Below, in pieces: positions 9,687 to 18,488 of a stretch of 64,000 bases of DNA. The stretch lies in the NCBI GenBank assembly GCA_018139225.1, contig JAGSNX010000005.1:1-64000 (forward strand). Reading direction: 5' to 3'. The notes under the pieces were generated by a model. That model saw only the letters and a program-made list of their open reading frames with translations, had not been told where the DNA came from and did no database searches. Every line of letters begins with the position of its first letter. The stretch's first letter is position 1. The DNA comes from Microvirga sp. SRT01. GTDB taxonomy: Bacteria > Pseudomonadota > Alphaproteobacteria > Sphingomonadales > Sphingomonadaceae. Position numbers and translations under genes: made by a program.

Positions 9687-9740
9687 CGTAGCAATTCGAG
9701 ATCGATTCCGGGAAAACGCGTATAGCTGGCATATAGCTGA
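9687..9740 (-). repeat. Copy 2 of the ~50-bp repeat, upstream of the porin-kdp operon
   Basis: It shares CGTAGCA and TTCGAGATCGATTCC with 770-820. On the minus strand it lies 74-127 bp in front of the porin start codon, where a promoter or KdpE site for the operon would be expected. An A-rich run (CCAAAAAAACG) borders it upstream. Confidence 0.6.
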
Positions 9741-10656
9741 CGTTTTTTTGGCCTTCATCCGTCGCTTCGGTTTAGCTCGTTCCGAGAATCAGGCCTCTTA
9801 CGACTGCCTTGCTGTACATCACTTGCGGTGACCGTACTTGAAGCGAAAGGTGCAACGTTCCTTTCGAACCGGTCCTACATGCTTGTACATTCAGGGTGCT
9901 GAAGAAGGAGTCTAAGGAAAGCCAAAATGGCTGCGAAACGTCCACTACAAGGCACCCACGCTCGACAGCCATCTTCCACCGCTCTGCTGCGAATAGCCGC
10001 CTTGATCGATTGATTACCGGTAAAATTTAGGTGTGCCTCAAAAGGACCAAGTTTAATTCTGCCGTCTTTGAGGCAAACCGCGACAGCTTCCAATTAACAA
10101 CCTCGTCCGGCCGGAGTTTCGTGGCTTCAGGGTGCCCGGTTTGTGATCCTGACAACGTAAGTTCGAGCTTTCGACGACACGCGCCTCGGACGGCTTTCCC
10201 ACGTCTTGCTGACCCAATTGCGGCCATTCACGCTTCCGATTTCCCTTCTCAATTTCGGTCATTCGTTCATCTGTACCATCACCATGGTGGGCAGCAGGTG
10301 AAAGCGCTCTTCTGTCTTCCGACAGAGCCGGCCGACTGCTGGTAAAGCAGCCCAGTACCCCGCTGCGGCTGATCAGCCATGGCATGAAGCCAATCGGCTG
10401 CGGCGGAGCCGACTACAACCCATACCGAAGCTGGCTCTTCCGCAGGGCCGCTCCAAGTTTACGATGGGGCTTGACGGTGTAGCGAATGCAGAGGCAAAAG
10501 GTGCAGGTCGCTCCGACGCACGTCCGCGACTGAATTGATTTGAAGGTTCGTTAAGCCGACTCGGTTACACGCTTGGACGAGCGGAACCGACATCGGATCG
10601 AGAGCATTCTTACCAACGGACGCTCCAAGGCGTCCCACAGGCCGCAAGGCAACAAC
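9741..10656. other. Non-coding gap of ~0.9 kb
   Basis: Short open frames occur on both strands, but none has a ribosome site, codon bias or a recognisable domain. The sequence is less GC-rich than the kdp genes. The motif CGGTCATTCGTTCAT near 10257 recurs in degenerate form in other gaps of this window (for example near 15640 and 26290), suggesting old decayed repeats. No RNA gene was recognised. Confidence 0.4.
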
Positions 10657-10682
10657 GACCCCCGGCGGCAACGTCGGGGGTC
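10657..10682 (-). terminator. Hairpin after the Avs-like gene
   Basis: GACCCCCG and CGGGGGTC form a perfect 8-bp stem around a 10-nt loop, two bases past the stop codon of the minus-strand gene ending at 10685. No strong U-run follows on that strand, so it may be a weak intrinsic terminator or an mRNA 3'-end stabiliser. Confidence 0.6.
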
Positions 10683-10684
10683 CT

Positions 10685-13600
10685 TCATTTCAGCTTGGCG
10701 TCGACCAGCCGTCGGTCCTTGTGTTTCACCCCGCTTTTCAGCCAGCGGATCCCGAGCGCCCACATGTCGAGCGAGGCAGTCCCATCGCGGCTCCGCATGT
10801 CCCAGATTGATCGCCAGACATACGGCCATCCCGGCATCGTGAACGCCGCCTCGTCCAACCAGCGCTCACCCAGGCGACGAAGGCCGATCGTGTCCCTGCC
10901 CCCCTTGGCACGGATCGCGGAACGCCAGATCAGGCTCCAGTTTCGATCCGAGAAGTCCGTCTGCGATAGCCACCGATGTGCCCTCGCGACGATCGCCGCT
11001 TCGGTCCAGGGAGAAGGATCGACGAGTTCGCGCCACTTCATAACGCGCAGCCAACCCTTTCCCCCGCCCGCTTCGGAGCCAAGCCACGCGTCCACGGAAG
11101 CGATCACATCGTGCGTCCCAAATCTCTTGGGTGCCACCCGCAGGAGCGCCGAGAAGACGAGGTACCATCTCTTGGGCTCGATCAGCGGCAAGGCCTCGAG
11201 GCCCAGTTCGATGAGCCGGGCGATGTGGGCGTCGTCCGTCTCGACGTCGAAGGCAGAGCGCCAGAGCAGGCCGAATCCGTATCGCTCGGCGGGCCCCTCC
11301 AGCCAGGAGCGCGCGCAGCCCAGCGCCTGATCGCGCGCGGCGCCGTCCAGCCTCAGGAGCAGCGCCGCGCAGAGATGCACCCACGCTCCGTTGTCATGCG
11401 GCTTCAGCACGGCGGCGACGGCCGGGTCACGCAGCGTCCGATCGTCGAGAAGAGCCTCTCCTTCGGGATGAATGCTCCAGACCTTCATCCACCGCTCGGC
11501 GCCACCATTGGCGCGCAGCCAGATCGTCATCCCCGCGGCGATGCCCGGGCGCCGTGCGAAGCGCTTGTCGATGGCTCGCGCCCTCAGCAGGACGCGGTCC
11601 CATCGATCGTGCGACGGTCCCGACGTAAGGAGCCATGCCGACGCGGCGTCCAGCAGTTCCGCCCAGCCGGACGGCGACTCGTGCTTGGCAAGGCCCTCCC
11701 ACAGCGACGGCCAGGATCTTCCGAGGGCATCCGAGCGGATCAGCGACATGCCCTGGTCGACCAGCGCCGCAGCGACAGCCGTCTCCGCGCGGAGGCCCAG
11801 CGCATAAGAGCAGAGGGCGGCACGACGGCGCTCCACGCCACGGCCGGACGTCAGGAAGTCGAGCGCCAAACGGGTGAGGATCTTCGTCGGGAGCCGCGCG
11901 CGGCGAGCGCCCTGCCAGACGCGGAACCATGCATCGTCATCGAGGTCCAAACCGGACAGCCGCTTCGAACAGTGAGCCTGGAACGCCTCCAGCTCGCCCG
12001 GCCCGGGATCCGACGCGATCCATGACGGGATCACCGGCAGCCATCCGGGATGGTCGTCGTGGCGAAGCAGCCAGGTGGTAGAGAGTGCACGCGCCGTTGA
12101 GATCGCGCCGGATGATCCGTCCTCGAGCAGGTAGCCGGCCACGCGGGACCAGCCGACATGCTCGCCCGGCGTCCTGCGCAACCACGTCAGACCCTGCGCC
12201 TCGATGGCGTTCCTCGTCTCATCGGGAGCCGCTTTGGCCAGCGCGAGCCAGACGTGCGCCCAGCTTCGATGCCCGCCCGACGAGCTCTCCAGCCACTCAG
12301 CCCCGAACCGCAGCGCCGTTAGCCGCTCAGCGGACTCGGTCGCGAGCAGCAGACCCTCGAAGACGAAGGCCCAGCCGAGATGCTCCGGGTCCGCCGTGGC
12401 GAGCCACTCCCGGCCGATACCCTCCAGATCCGCAACCGCGTCGCGGTCGGCACTCCGACGGGCCTCCTGGATGGCCGGGCCCCAGACATGGGACCACCCT
12501 TTGAGCTCGACGGGCGCAGACCGCAGGCGACGGACGGCTAGGGCCAGCAGTTCACCGCGCTCCCGCGGGTCGGCGTGCTCGAATACGTCGGGCCAGACCC
12601 TCGTCCAGCGCTCGTCCCCCACGTCGGACGCCTCGACCCAGTCGCGCCCGACCCCAAGCAGAAGACCGACCTCTAGGTCCCCGCCGTGGATCGCCTGATC
12701 GAGCAGACGACGCCAGATCATGTCCCAGCCGGGTGTCTCCGGACCCGCCAAGAGGCTGCTCCCCTCGGTGAGACCGAGCCAGCGCATGCCCTGCCTCCGC
12801 AGGGCGGCTGGCTGCCCCCTCCCCGTATCGATCAGCGCCGCCCAGACCCGCGGCCACGACCCCCGGTCCCGTCCTGCAGCCAGCAGACGCTGCGACAGCA
12901 CGTCCGTCTCCGCGCAGTGCCCGTGTCCGTCGATCAGGTTCGATAGGATCGAGCCCCAGCCAAACTCGTCATCGGGCGTCCGCTGCAGCCAGTCGACGAC
13001 GATGCCCCTCACCCGTTTGGACGTCTCGCCCTGAGCGAGGCCGTTCATCAGGCGCGACATTCCCCTCAGCTGCGGGGCGTCGCGCGACAGAGCGGCGATC
13101 TCGTCGAGCAGGGCCTCGCCGCCCTCCCTCGACACGTAGTCCATCGCCAGCGGCGCCCAGTCGTGCCACGGCAGGGGATCTCCCCAGCCCGCGAGCCGCC
13201 GCAGACAGCCGGAGACCGAGGCGACCGCGCGGTCACGGAAAGGACCCTCTTCGGCCAAAAGGAAATGGCAGGACAGCCGGAGTCCTCTGACCGGCTCCTG
13301 TACCTCGTCGATGGCGGTCACCAAGAGATCCGCGGGTGACGGGTTCAGCCGAAGGTCGAGAAGGCGATCGAGAGCCAGCCAGACCGGAAGGTCCTCGATG
13401 GGGTGCAGTCCGTCCGCGACTCCGTTCGCGTAGATCGAGGAGAGCACCTCCCGCAGCTCCGGTCGGATGAGATCGATGCGCGCGCGCAGCGCCGGGTCGG
13501 TCTCGCGCCCTCCCCGGTCGCGTTCGCGAGCGAGCCGACTTATCGCCCAAAAGGGGGCGTACCGTACCTCCGGTGGTCGTTCGTCGTTCACGAGGTCGGC

Positions 13601-15322
13601 CGCCAGCGATGCGGCGAGATGCCGCTTGCGCCATGGCCGGTCCGTGATCCGCCCGAACCACTCCCGGTAGATCGCGTCGGCGAGATGCGGATGGGTCAAC
13701 CTTATGCCACTCGACGACTGCGCCGTGAATTGAAAATGCGACTCCAGCTCCTGCAGCCGTATCAGCGCACTCTCCAGCGTCGGATGCTCATGCTGACTGC
13801 GGAGCAGCTCCGACATGGGATAGTCGACGTAGAGCCGGTTGAGCGCCAGGATGCTGGCGATCGCGTCGAGGACCGGGCCGTCCTGGCGGCTGTCGTCGAA
13901 GGATCTGATCCGATCCCGAAAGCGCCTGGCGAACTCGGCGATGCTGCCCTTGGTCCACTCGAACAGCTGCTGGACGAGGAGGACGTTGCCCTCCATCGGC
14001 TCAACCGACCTCCCGGTCCGAAGGCGATACCATTCGGCGAGTTCGAGAAAGTCGGCGTCCGTCTCGTTCGGCATGTCGAAGCCGTCGAAGTCAAGCTGAC
14101 CCCCGCAGGCCTCCTCGGCGGACGCCCGCTGCTCGTTCGGCCCGCAGCAGAGGAGGAGCGGTGACCGAGCCGTCTCCCCGGCACCGACGCAGATGCTCTC
14201 CCATTCTGCCTGCGCATCGGTGACCGACTTGATAAACTCGGACTGCCGCTCGGCCGTGAAGGGATCGTCGAGCACCAAGACGACGGCGCGCCCCTCCGCC
14301 GCCATCCGGCCAGCCCACCGCACGGCCGGCCCGAGCAGCTCGGGGCGGTGGCCGACCCAGAGCACCAGCCGGTCGGGGTTCTGCGCATGCAGCCTTGCCG
14401 CCACATGCAGAAGCGCGGCGCTCTTTCCGCACCCCGACCGGCCGGAGATCCAGAACACGGGCAGCTTGTAGAGCGGGCGTTCGCCCGCTAGCCGCTCTTC
14501 GCAGGCGCGCTCGATGCGATCATAGACCGCGCGCTTGGCCAGCCTGCCTTCGCGAAGATCGGACACGGACAGACGTTCCCCAATCCGGACCGCCCGCCTG
14601 TCGTCGTTCTCGCAGACGACTTGGTCGGGCGCCCTTTCCTCGCTGCTCCACAGGCCGAAGCGCCGCTCCACGGTCGCCGCCGCCAACCGGAGCGCGCGGA
14701 GCTCGGCGCGGAACTCGTCCACGACCTGATCAAGAACGCCGCCCGATGCGGCGAGGAAGCGCGACATTGCCCTGTCGAGCCTCTCGAGAGGATCGGCATC
14801 CCTGAACTCCTCGATGAGGATCTTTGCCGCCTCGAGCCGCGGAGAGGGAGTGACCGCGATGTCGACCCGCTCGCGGAACACGGCCAGCGCGTCGCCGTCC
14901 GCTCCTTCCGGGCTCCAGCGCGCGAGACTTCCGGTCCAGTCGCCGAGCGTCCGCGTGGCGGCCTGAACCCGGTAGCGGAGCAGCGGCAGCAGGTCCGGTG
15001 TCCGCTCCTTCGCGAGCAGGTGCACACCCCAAAGCTCGTCGAGCGCCGATCGAAACGCCGAACTGGAAAGGGTCCGCTTCGCCTGCGTGATCAGGAAGCC
15101 GTCGGAGCTCTCCACGATGTCGGAGAGCACCTCGATGAACGCCGCGCCGCCCTGTCCCCCAGCCTCCTGTCGCACGATGACGTGCAGTGCGCTCGCCAAT
15201 TGGAAGTCGAAGCCGGCCATGGCAGCGAGCCCGCCGATGGCGTGCCGCTTCTCGGACCAGAAGCGGCGCAGAGTGAGAAAGGACTCGAGAGCCCCGGCGG
15301 CATCACCACTCAGTACTGCCAT
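10685..15322 (-). CDS. Nuclease-STAND NTPase-repeat protein (Avs-like antiphage candidate)
   Basis: The 1545-residue protein has three parts. Residues ~35-130 look like a PD-(D/E)xK nuclease of the DUF4297/Cap4 kind: GFDFQ (37-41), E64, D68 and the QAK motif (80-82) after a beta strand. Residues ~285-520 form a STAND-type NTPase with Walker A GRSGCGKS (294-301) and Walker B VVLVLDD (347-353). From about 770 to the end run many ~42-residue helical repeats carrying WL...GW..VW signatures (for example GWSHVWGPAI, SWAHVWLALA, GWPYVWRSIW). Nuclease-STAND-repeat order is that of Avs antiviral sensors, in which the C-terminal repeats recognise phage proteins and switch on the nuclease. The gene stands alone between non-coding gaps, as defence genes often do. 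A different NTPase function cannot be excluded. An AGGAG ribosome site lies 11 nt before the ATG. Confidence 0.72.
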   Translation of the reverse strand: MAVLSGDAAGALESFLTLRRFWSEKRHAIGGLAAMAGFDFQLASALHVIVRQEAGGQGGAAFIEVLSDIVESSDGFLITQAKRTLSSSAFRSALDELWGVHLLAKERTPDLLPLLRYRVQAATRTLGDWTGSLARWSPEGADGDALAVFRERVDIAVTPSPRLEAAKILIEEFRDADPLERLDRAMSRFLAASGGVLDQVVDEFRAELRALRLAAATVERRFGLWSSEERAPDQVVCENDDRRAVRIGERLSVSDLREGRLAKRAVYDRIERACEERLAGERPLYKLPVFWISGRSGCGKSAALLHVAARLHAQNPDRLVLWVGHRPELLGPAVRWAGRMAAEGRAVVLVLDDPFTAERQSEFIKSVTDAQAEWESICVGAGETARSPLLLCCGPNEQRASAEEACGGQLDFDGFDMPNETDADFLELAEWYRLRTGRSVEPMEGNVLLVQQLFEWTKGSIAEFARRFRDRIRSFDDSRQDGPVLDAIASILALNRLYVDYPMSELLRSQHEHPTLESALIRLQELESHFQFTAQSSSGIRLTHPHLADAIYREWFGRITDRPWRKRHLAASLAADLVNDERPPEVRYAPFWAISRLARERDRGGRETDPALRARIDLIRPELREVLSSIYANGVADGLHPIEDLPVWLALDRLLDLRLNPSPADLLVTAIDEVQEPVRGLRLSCHFLLAEEGPFRDRAVASVSGCLRRLAGWGDPLPWHDWAPLAMDYVSREGGEALLDEIAALSRDAPQLRGMSRLMNGLAQGETSKRVRGIVVDWLQRTPDDEFGWGSILSNLIDGHGHCAETDVLSQRLLAAGRDRGSWPRVWAALIDTGRGQPAALRRQGMRWLGLTEGSSLLAGPETPGWDMIWRRLLDQAIHGGDLEVGLLLGVGRDWVEASDVGDERWTRVWPDVFEHADPRERGELLALAVRRLRSAPVELKGWSHVWGPAIQEARRSADRDAVADLEGIGREWLATADPEHLGWAFVFEGLLLATESAERLTALRFGAEWLESSSGGHRSWAHVWLALAKAAPDETRNAIEAQGLTWLRRTPGEHVGWSRVAGYLLEDGSSGAISTARALSTTWLLRHDDHPGWLPVIPSWIASDPGPGELEAFQAHCSKRLSGLDLDDDAWFRVWQGARRARLPTKILTRLALDFLTSGRGVERRRAALCSYALGLRAETAVAAALVDQGMSLIRSDALGRSWPSLWEGLAKHESPSGWAELLDAASAWLLTSGPSHDRWDRVLLRARAIDKRFARRPGIAAGMTIWLRANGGAERWMKVWSIHPEGEALLDDRTLRDPAVAAVLKPHDNGAWVHLCAALLLRLDGAARDQALGCARSWLEGPAERYGFGLLWRSAFDVETDDAHIARLIELGLEALPLIEPKRWYLVFSALLRVAPKRFGTHDVIASVDAWLGSEAGGGKGWLRVMKWRELVDPSPWTEAAIVARAHRWLSQTDFSDRNWSLIWRSAIRAKGGRDTIGLRRLGERWLDEAAFTMPGWPYVWRSIWDMRSRDGTASLDMWALGIRWLKSGVKHKDRRLVDAKLK

Positions 15323-15700
15323 GACCCGGACCGACCGCTCCTAACCGGGCAAGCAGACCAACCCGTTCACTCACTGTTCTAGGTCGCAGTTTGTTATCGT
15401 CAATGCGATTGGGGCCACTTCGTCGGCCTTCAACATTCCCGATTTTCATCCAGGTAGGTGATTGCCGGGTTCCACTCGGGGGTGCTCTTGGCCGTGACAG
15501 CAGCATAGGCGCCCTGCCAGCTAGCGACTAGAGCGAACCGGCACCTTATATGAGTGCTGCTCCCAACGCTTCTGAGCTCGCTTACTCAAGACCCAATACC
15601 GGACCTTCAACGGCATCTCTGCGGTGCTCGAAAACGGACGCCCGTTCATCTGAGCATCTGCAAAGTTCGCTTATCGTCTCCGGTGGCGCGATACGGCGTG
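15323..15700. other. Non-coding gap upstream of the Avs-like gene
   Basis: This holds the promoter region of the minus-strand gene at 10685-15322 and the 3' flank of the LysR gene. No convincing open frame, RNA gene or repeat was seen apart from a degenerate CCCGTTCATCTGAGC motif near 15645, similar to motifs in other gaps. Confidence 0.4.
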
Positions 15701-16603
15701 TCAGGTGGTGTGCCTGGACCTGCTCCTCAGATCGTCGAGCAGCCATGCCCCCGCGCGGCCTAGCGGCCGGCTACGCATGTGAGCTGCGTAGATCATGAGC
15801 CCGCCTGGCGGCGCGACGTCGTCTTCGATCGACAGCTGGACCAGCTCTCCCGCGGTAAGCAGCGGTGATACGAGCTCCTCGGGCATGCGACACCAGCCAA
15901 ACCCAGCCCGCAAAAAGTCCATCCGCCGGCCGAGCTCCACGAAACGCCAGGTCTGAGAGCTGAGCACGCCGTAGCTGGGGCCATCCGGCACCGTAGCATC
16001 CGACAGGACCAGCTGCACATGGGTGTCGAGATCGCCACGGGAGACTGGTCCCTGTGCCTGCCCCAGAGGGTGCGACGTCGCGACGACGGGAATCATGTTG
16101 AGGCCGAACAATGGCAATGCCGCAACGTCTTCGGGAACGGCGGGCAGCAGCACGCAGAACGCCAGCGCAGCGTCGCCGTTACGCAGGCGCCGCTCGGCGC
16201 CACGCAGCCCCTCGGTGGAAAAGCTCACCGGCAAATGGGGAAAGGTCGACCGAAGCGCGTGCAGGCTGTCGATGAAGGCAGTAGTCGGAACTAGCGGATC
16301 AATCGCGACTGTGAGCTCCGGCTCCAGTCCCTCGCGGGTTCCCGCGGCGAGTGCCTCGAACTGCTCAGCGCTTGAAAGAACCACACGAGCCTGCCTGACC
16401 AGCGCAAGGCCGATATCGCTTAGCTTTGGTCGATGGCCGCTACGGTCAAAGAGCGTGACGCCCTGGACTGCTTCGAGGTTTGCCACCGCCTGGCTGATCG
16501 CAGACTGGGCACGTTGAAGCTTGCGCCCCGTAGCCGAGAAGCTGCCCGTCTCGGCAATCGTCACCAGCACACGAAGCTGGTCAAGCGTCAGGTTGCCGAT
16601 CAT
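15701..16603 (-). CDS. LysR-family transcriptional regulator
   Basis: The 300-residue protein has the standard LysR layout: N-terminal winged helix-turn-helix (LTLDQLRVLVTIAETGSFSA, then AQSAISQAVANLEAVQGVTL) and a substrate-binding domain from about residue 90. It is transcribed away from azoR with 234 bp between the start codons, the usual arrangement for a LysR regulator and its target. Two overlapping inverted repeats lie 13-33 bp upstream of its start. It probably responds to a quinone- or azo-type electrophile or oxidant, judged only by its neighbour. Confidence 0.88.
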   Translation of the reverse strand: MIGNLTLDQLRVLVTIAETGSFSATGRKLQRAQSAISQAVANLEAVQGVTLFDRSGHRPKLSDIGLALVRQARVVLSSAEQFEALAAGTREGLEPELTVAIDPLVPTTAFIDSLHALRSTFPHLPVSFSTEGLRGAERRLRNGDAALAFCVLLPAVPEDVAALPLFGLNMIPVVATSHPLGQAQGPVSRGDLDTHVQLVLSDATVPDGPSYGVLSSQTWRFVELGRRMDFLRAGFGWCRMPEELVSPLLTAGELVQLSIEDDVAPPGGLMIYAAHMRSRPLGRAGAWLLDDLRSRSRHTT

Positions 16604-16616
16604 CCATCATCCAAAC

Positions 16617-16636
16617 CGATAGAAGCTATCGCTTCT
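16617..16636. promoter_or_regulatory. Overlapping inverted repeats, probable LysR operator
   Basis: CGATAG-AAG-CTATCG (16617-16631) and AGAAGC-TATC-GCTTCT (16621-16636) overlap in the lysR-azoR intergenic region. ATAG-N3-CTAT type dyads are typical LysR recognition sites, and the position close to the lysR start suggests autoregulation together with control of azoR. Confidence 0.55.
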
Positions 16637-16837
16637 TTATCTCTCCCGCCGCTGCTGTCGAGGGCGCAGAACGACCTCGTGCTCCCAGCCTCCACCCAAA
16701 GAACACCTGCTGTCGCTGATGTTGCCGTTGGCGCTGCGGAAGGTGATCCCGCCTTCCGTTCGCTCCCACGACCACGCCACCGCAAAGCCGACTTCCGGCT
16801 TTCGCTTCAACTTACCCATTCCTGAAAGGACACCATC

Positions 16838-17458
16838 GTGCCCAAGCTTCTTGTTGTCGAAACAAGTCCTCGCGGCGAGTACTCGATCTCGCGCAATCTA
16901 ACCCGGCGCTTTGTGGCTGAGTGGCAATCCGCCCACCCGGGTGGCAAGATCCTTGAACGCAATCTGATGACGACCGACCTGCCGTTCGTGACCGCGCCCT
17001 GGCTTCAGGCGTACTTCACGCCTGTGGAACAGCACTCTCCCGAAATGCGCGACAGGCTTCGCCTGTCGGACGAGTTGGTCGCTGAGGTGCTTGAGGCTGA
17101 TCATCTGGTGATCGCCACGCCTGTCTATAACTACAACGTTCCGGCTGCTTTGAAGGCGTGGATCGACCACATCGTTCGCAAAGGGCTGACCCTGGGGCTC
17201 GATGGCAACGGCCTGGTCCTCGGCAAAAAGGCGACTGTGCTGATGGCCTCAGGCGGCGTGTACACCGAAAGCTCGCCGATCCAGGATCGGGATATCGCTA
17301 CCCAGTACCTGCGCATGATCCTCGGCGTCATTGGGATCACGGATGTAAACATCATCGCTGCAGGCGGTGCCAAGGCTGTCGACATGGGTCAGGTCGGTCG
17401 TGAGGAGTTCCTCGACCGCTTCGAGCACGAGATCGCAGTCAAGGCCGGGGCCGCCTAG
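16838..17458 (+). CDS. azoR: FMN-dependent NADH-azoreductase
   Basis: AzoR is a cytosolic flavodoxin-fold enzyme that reduces azo compounds and quinones by two-electron transfer from NADH. The 206-residue protein shows the family's signature: [17 protein letters not shown] near the N-terminus, where FMN phosphate binds, [20 protein letters not shown] in the middle, and ASGGVYTE later. Length matches AzoR. The GTG start at 16838 is preceded by a good AAAGGA ribosome site. It is divergent from a LysR regulator, which probably controls it. Confidence 0.9.
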   Translation: MPKLLVVETSPRGEYSISRNLTRRFVAEWQSAHPGGKILERNLMTTDLPFVTAPWLQAYFTPVEQHSPEMRDRLRLSDELVAEVLEADHLVIATPVYNYNVPAALKAWIDHIVRKGLTLGLDGNGLVLGKKATVLMASGGVYTESSPIQDRDIATQYLRMILGVIGITDVNIIAAGGAKAVDMGQVGREEFLDRFEHEIAVKAGAA

Positions 17459-17590
17459 AGGGCGGCAAGGTAGAAGGTAACTAAGCCAATCAACAGGCTG
17501 TTCACGGCAGAAGCGCCTATCCGCTCGACGGCACGAGACCGCTCGGGCACTAGGTCTTCCGCCTTTGCCCAACAGCGCAGCGAGAAACTC

Positions 17591-17875
17591 ATGACTGAAG
17601 CTACCTGGAACGAAGCCTCCAAGACGCCGGAGATCGACTGGCGCATGAGTGCAGCACTCGAGAACGTGCCGCGCGGTGAAACTGACGTCGCCGACGTGAC
17701 CAGCCTGGAAGGCGCGGTCCGCGTCTGGCTAGAGCTGGATCCACAGCACCGAGTGAATGCTACGCTCACGCCCGAAAGGCCCATCTTCATCGATGGCGCC
17801 GCTCACAGCACCTTCGTGGGAGAGGGTGTTGACCTGATCGCCCAGCTCTTGCCCACTAAGCAGACGGAGGCTTGA
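17591..17875 (+). CDS. Conserved-looking hypothetical protein, 94 residues
   Basis: No domain is recognised. The protein is acidic, starts MTEATWNEASKTPEIDWRMS and has an alternating pattern in its second half (VRVWLELDPQHRVNATLTPE) that suggests beta strands. The next gene begins 3 bp after its stop codon, so the two are a likely operon. There is no signal peptide or membrane helix. Codon use resembles that of real genes here. Confidence 0.6.
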   Translation: MTEATWNEASKTPEIDWRMSAALENVPRGETDVADVTSLEGAVRVWLELDPQHRVNATLTPERPIFIDGAAHSTFVGEGVDLIAQLLPTKQTEA

Positions 17876-17878
17876 GGC

Positions 17879-18169
17879 GTGGCGCGGCCAAGTGTCTGGT
17901 TTGAACCGGGCGAATGGGAGTGGGTCGACGAGCGGGAAAGCATTGGCTTCACCGGCCATACTGAGATGGGACCCGTCGAGTTGCTGATCACGAGCGAGGC
18001 GCTTGTCGAGCTCCTCGATCCTTCGCGGGACGCAATGGACCGTGAAACCGCCATCGAGACATTCATCGAATTCGAGAGCGACATTCACAGGATCGCGCTT
18101 CGTGAATTCGTTAGCCGCCTAGGCGGCGAGCCGCCGATCCTGCTGACTTCGGCCGACGTCGCTAGTTGA
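17879..18169 (+). CDS. DUF1488-like small protein
   Basis: The 96-residue protein (GTG start) has the pattern of DUF1488 proteins: an N-terminal strand region (SIGFTGHTEMGPVELLITSE), the phrase ALVELLDPSRDAM, then a helix (TFIEFESDIHRIALREFVSR) and a final strand (PPILLTSADV). DUF1488 has no known biochemical role. It is coupled to the 94-residue gene in front. The assignment rests on pattern memory and is moderate. Confidence 0.6.
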   Translation: MARPSVWFEPGEWEWVDERESIGFTGHTEMGPVELLITSEALVELLDPSRDAMDRETAIETFIEFESDIHRIALREFVSRLGGEPPILLTSADVAS

Positions 18170-18488
18170 TTGGTGGTGCAGCTGGCCTGGACTTGGAACG
18201 CTGAGGGAGAGGCGGCTTTTGGAAGCTCGAAGCAGCCGCCGGCCCGCCTGCAGTTTGGATAGCAATGCGGGAGATCCGCAGCAGCGATGAGACCCAGAAA
18301 CGGTCATTGAGCAGGCGGTTCTGGGATTCCAGCTCCGGAAGTTTGTTCATGCCGTGGTTTGAGCCTCTGTATATGTACTCGGCTGCTTAAGCTGCCACCC
18401 TTTCCCACTTGGGTGACAAGCAGCTCTTGAGGCCAAGAAGGAGGGGCTTGAGTTCGCCAGCGGGAAGGTGGTCAATCAGATGGCTGTC
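18170..18488. other. Non-coding gap
   Basis: One minus-strand frame at 18162-18350 (62 codons, starting MNKLPELESQNRLLNDRFW) is possible, but it has no good ribosome site, and its end overlaps the stop of the preceding gene. No RNA gene or repeat was seen. Confidence 0.35.

Noticed and set aside
9741-10656. Several 60-110-codon frames on both strands
   Set aside because: They overlap one another, lack ribosome sites and show no domain or codon bias.
18162-18350. 62-codon minus-strand frame
   Set aside because: No ribosome site, no recognised family, and it overlaps the end of a better-supported gene.
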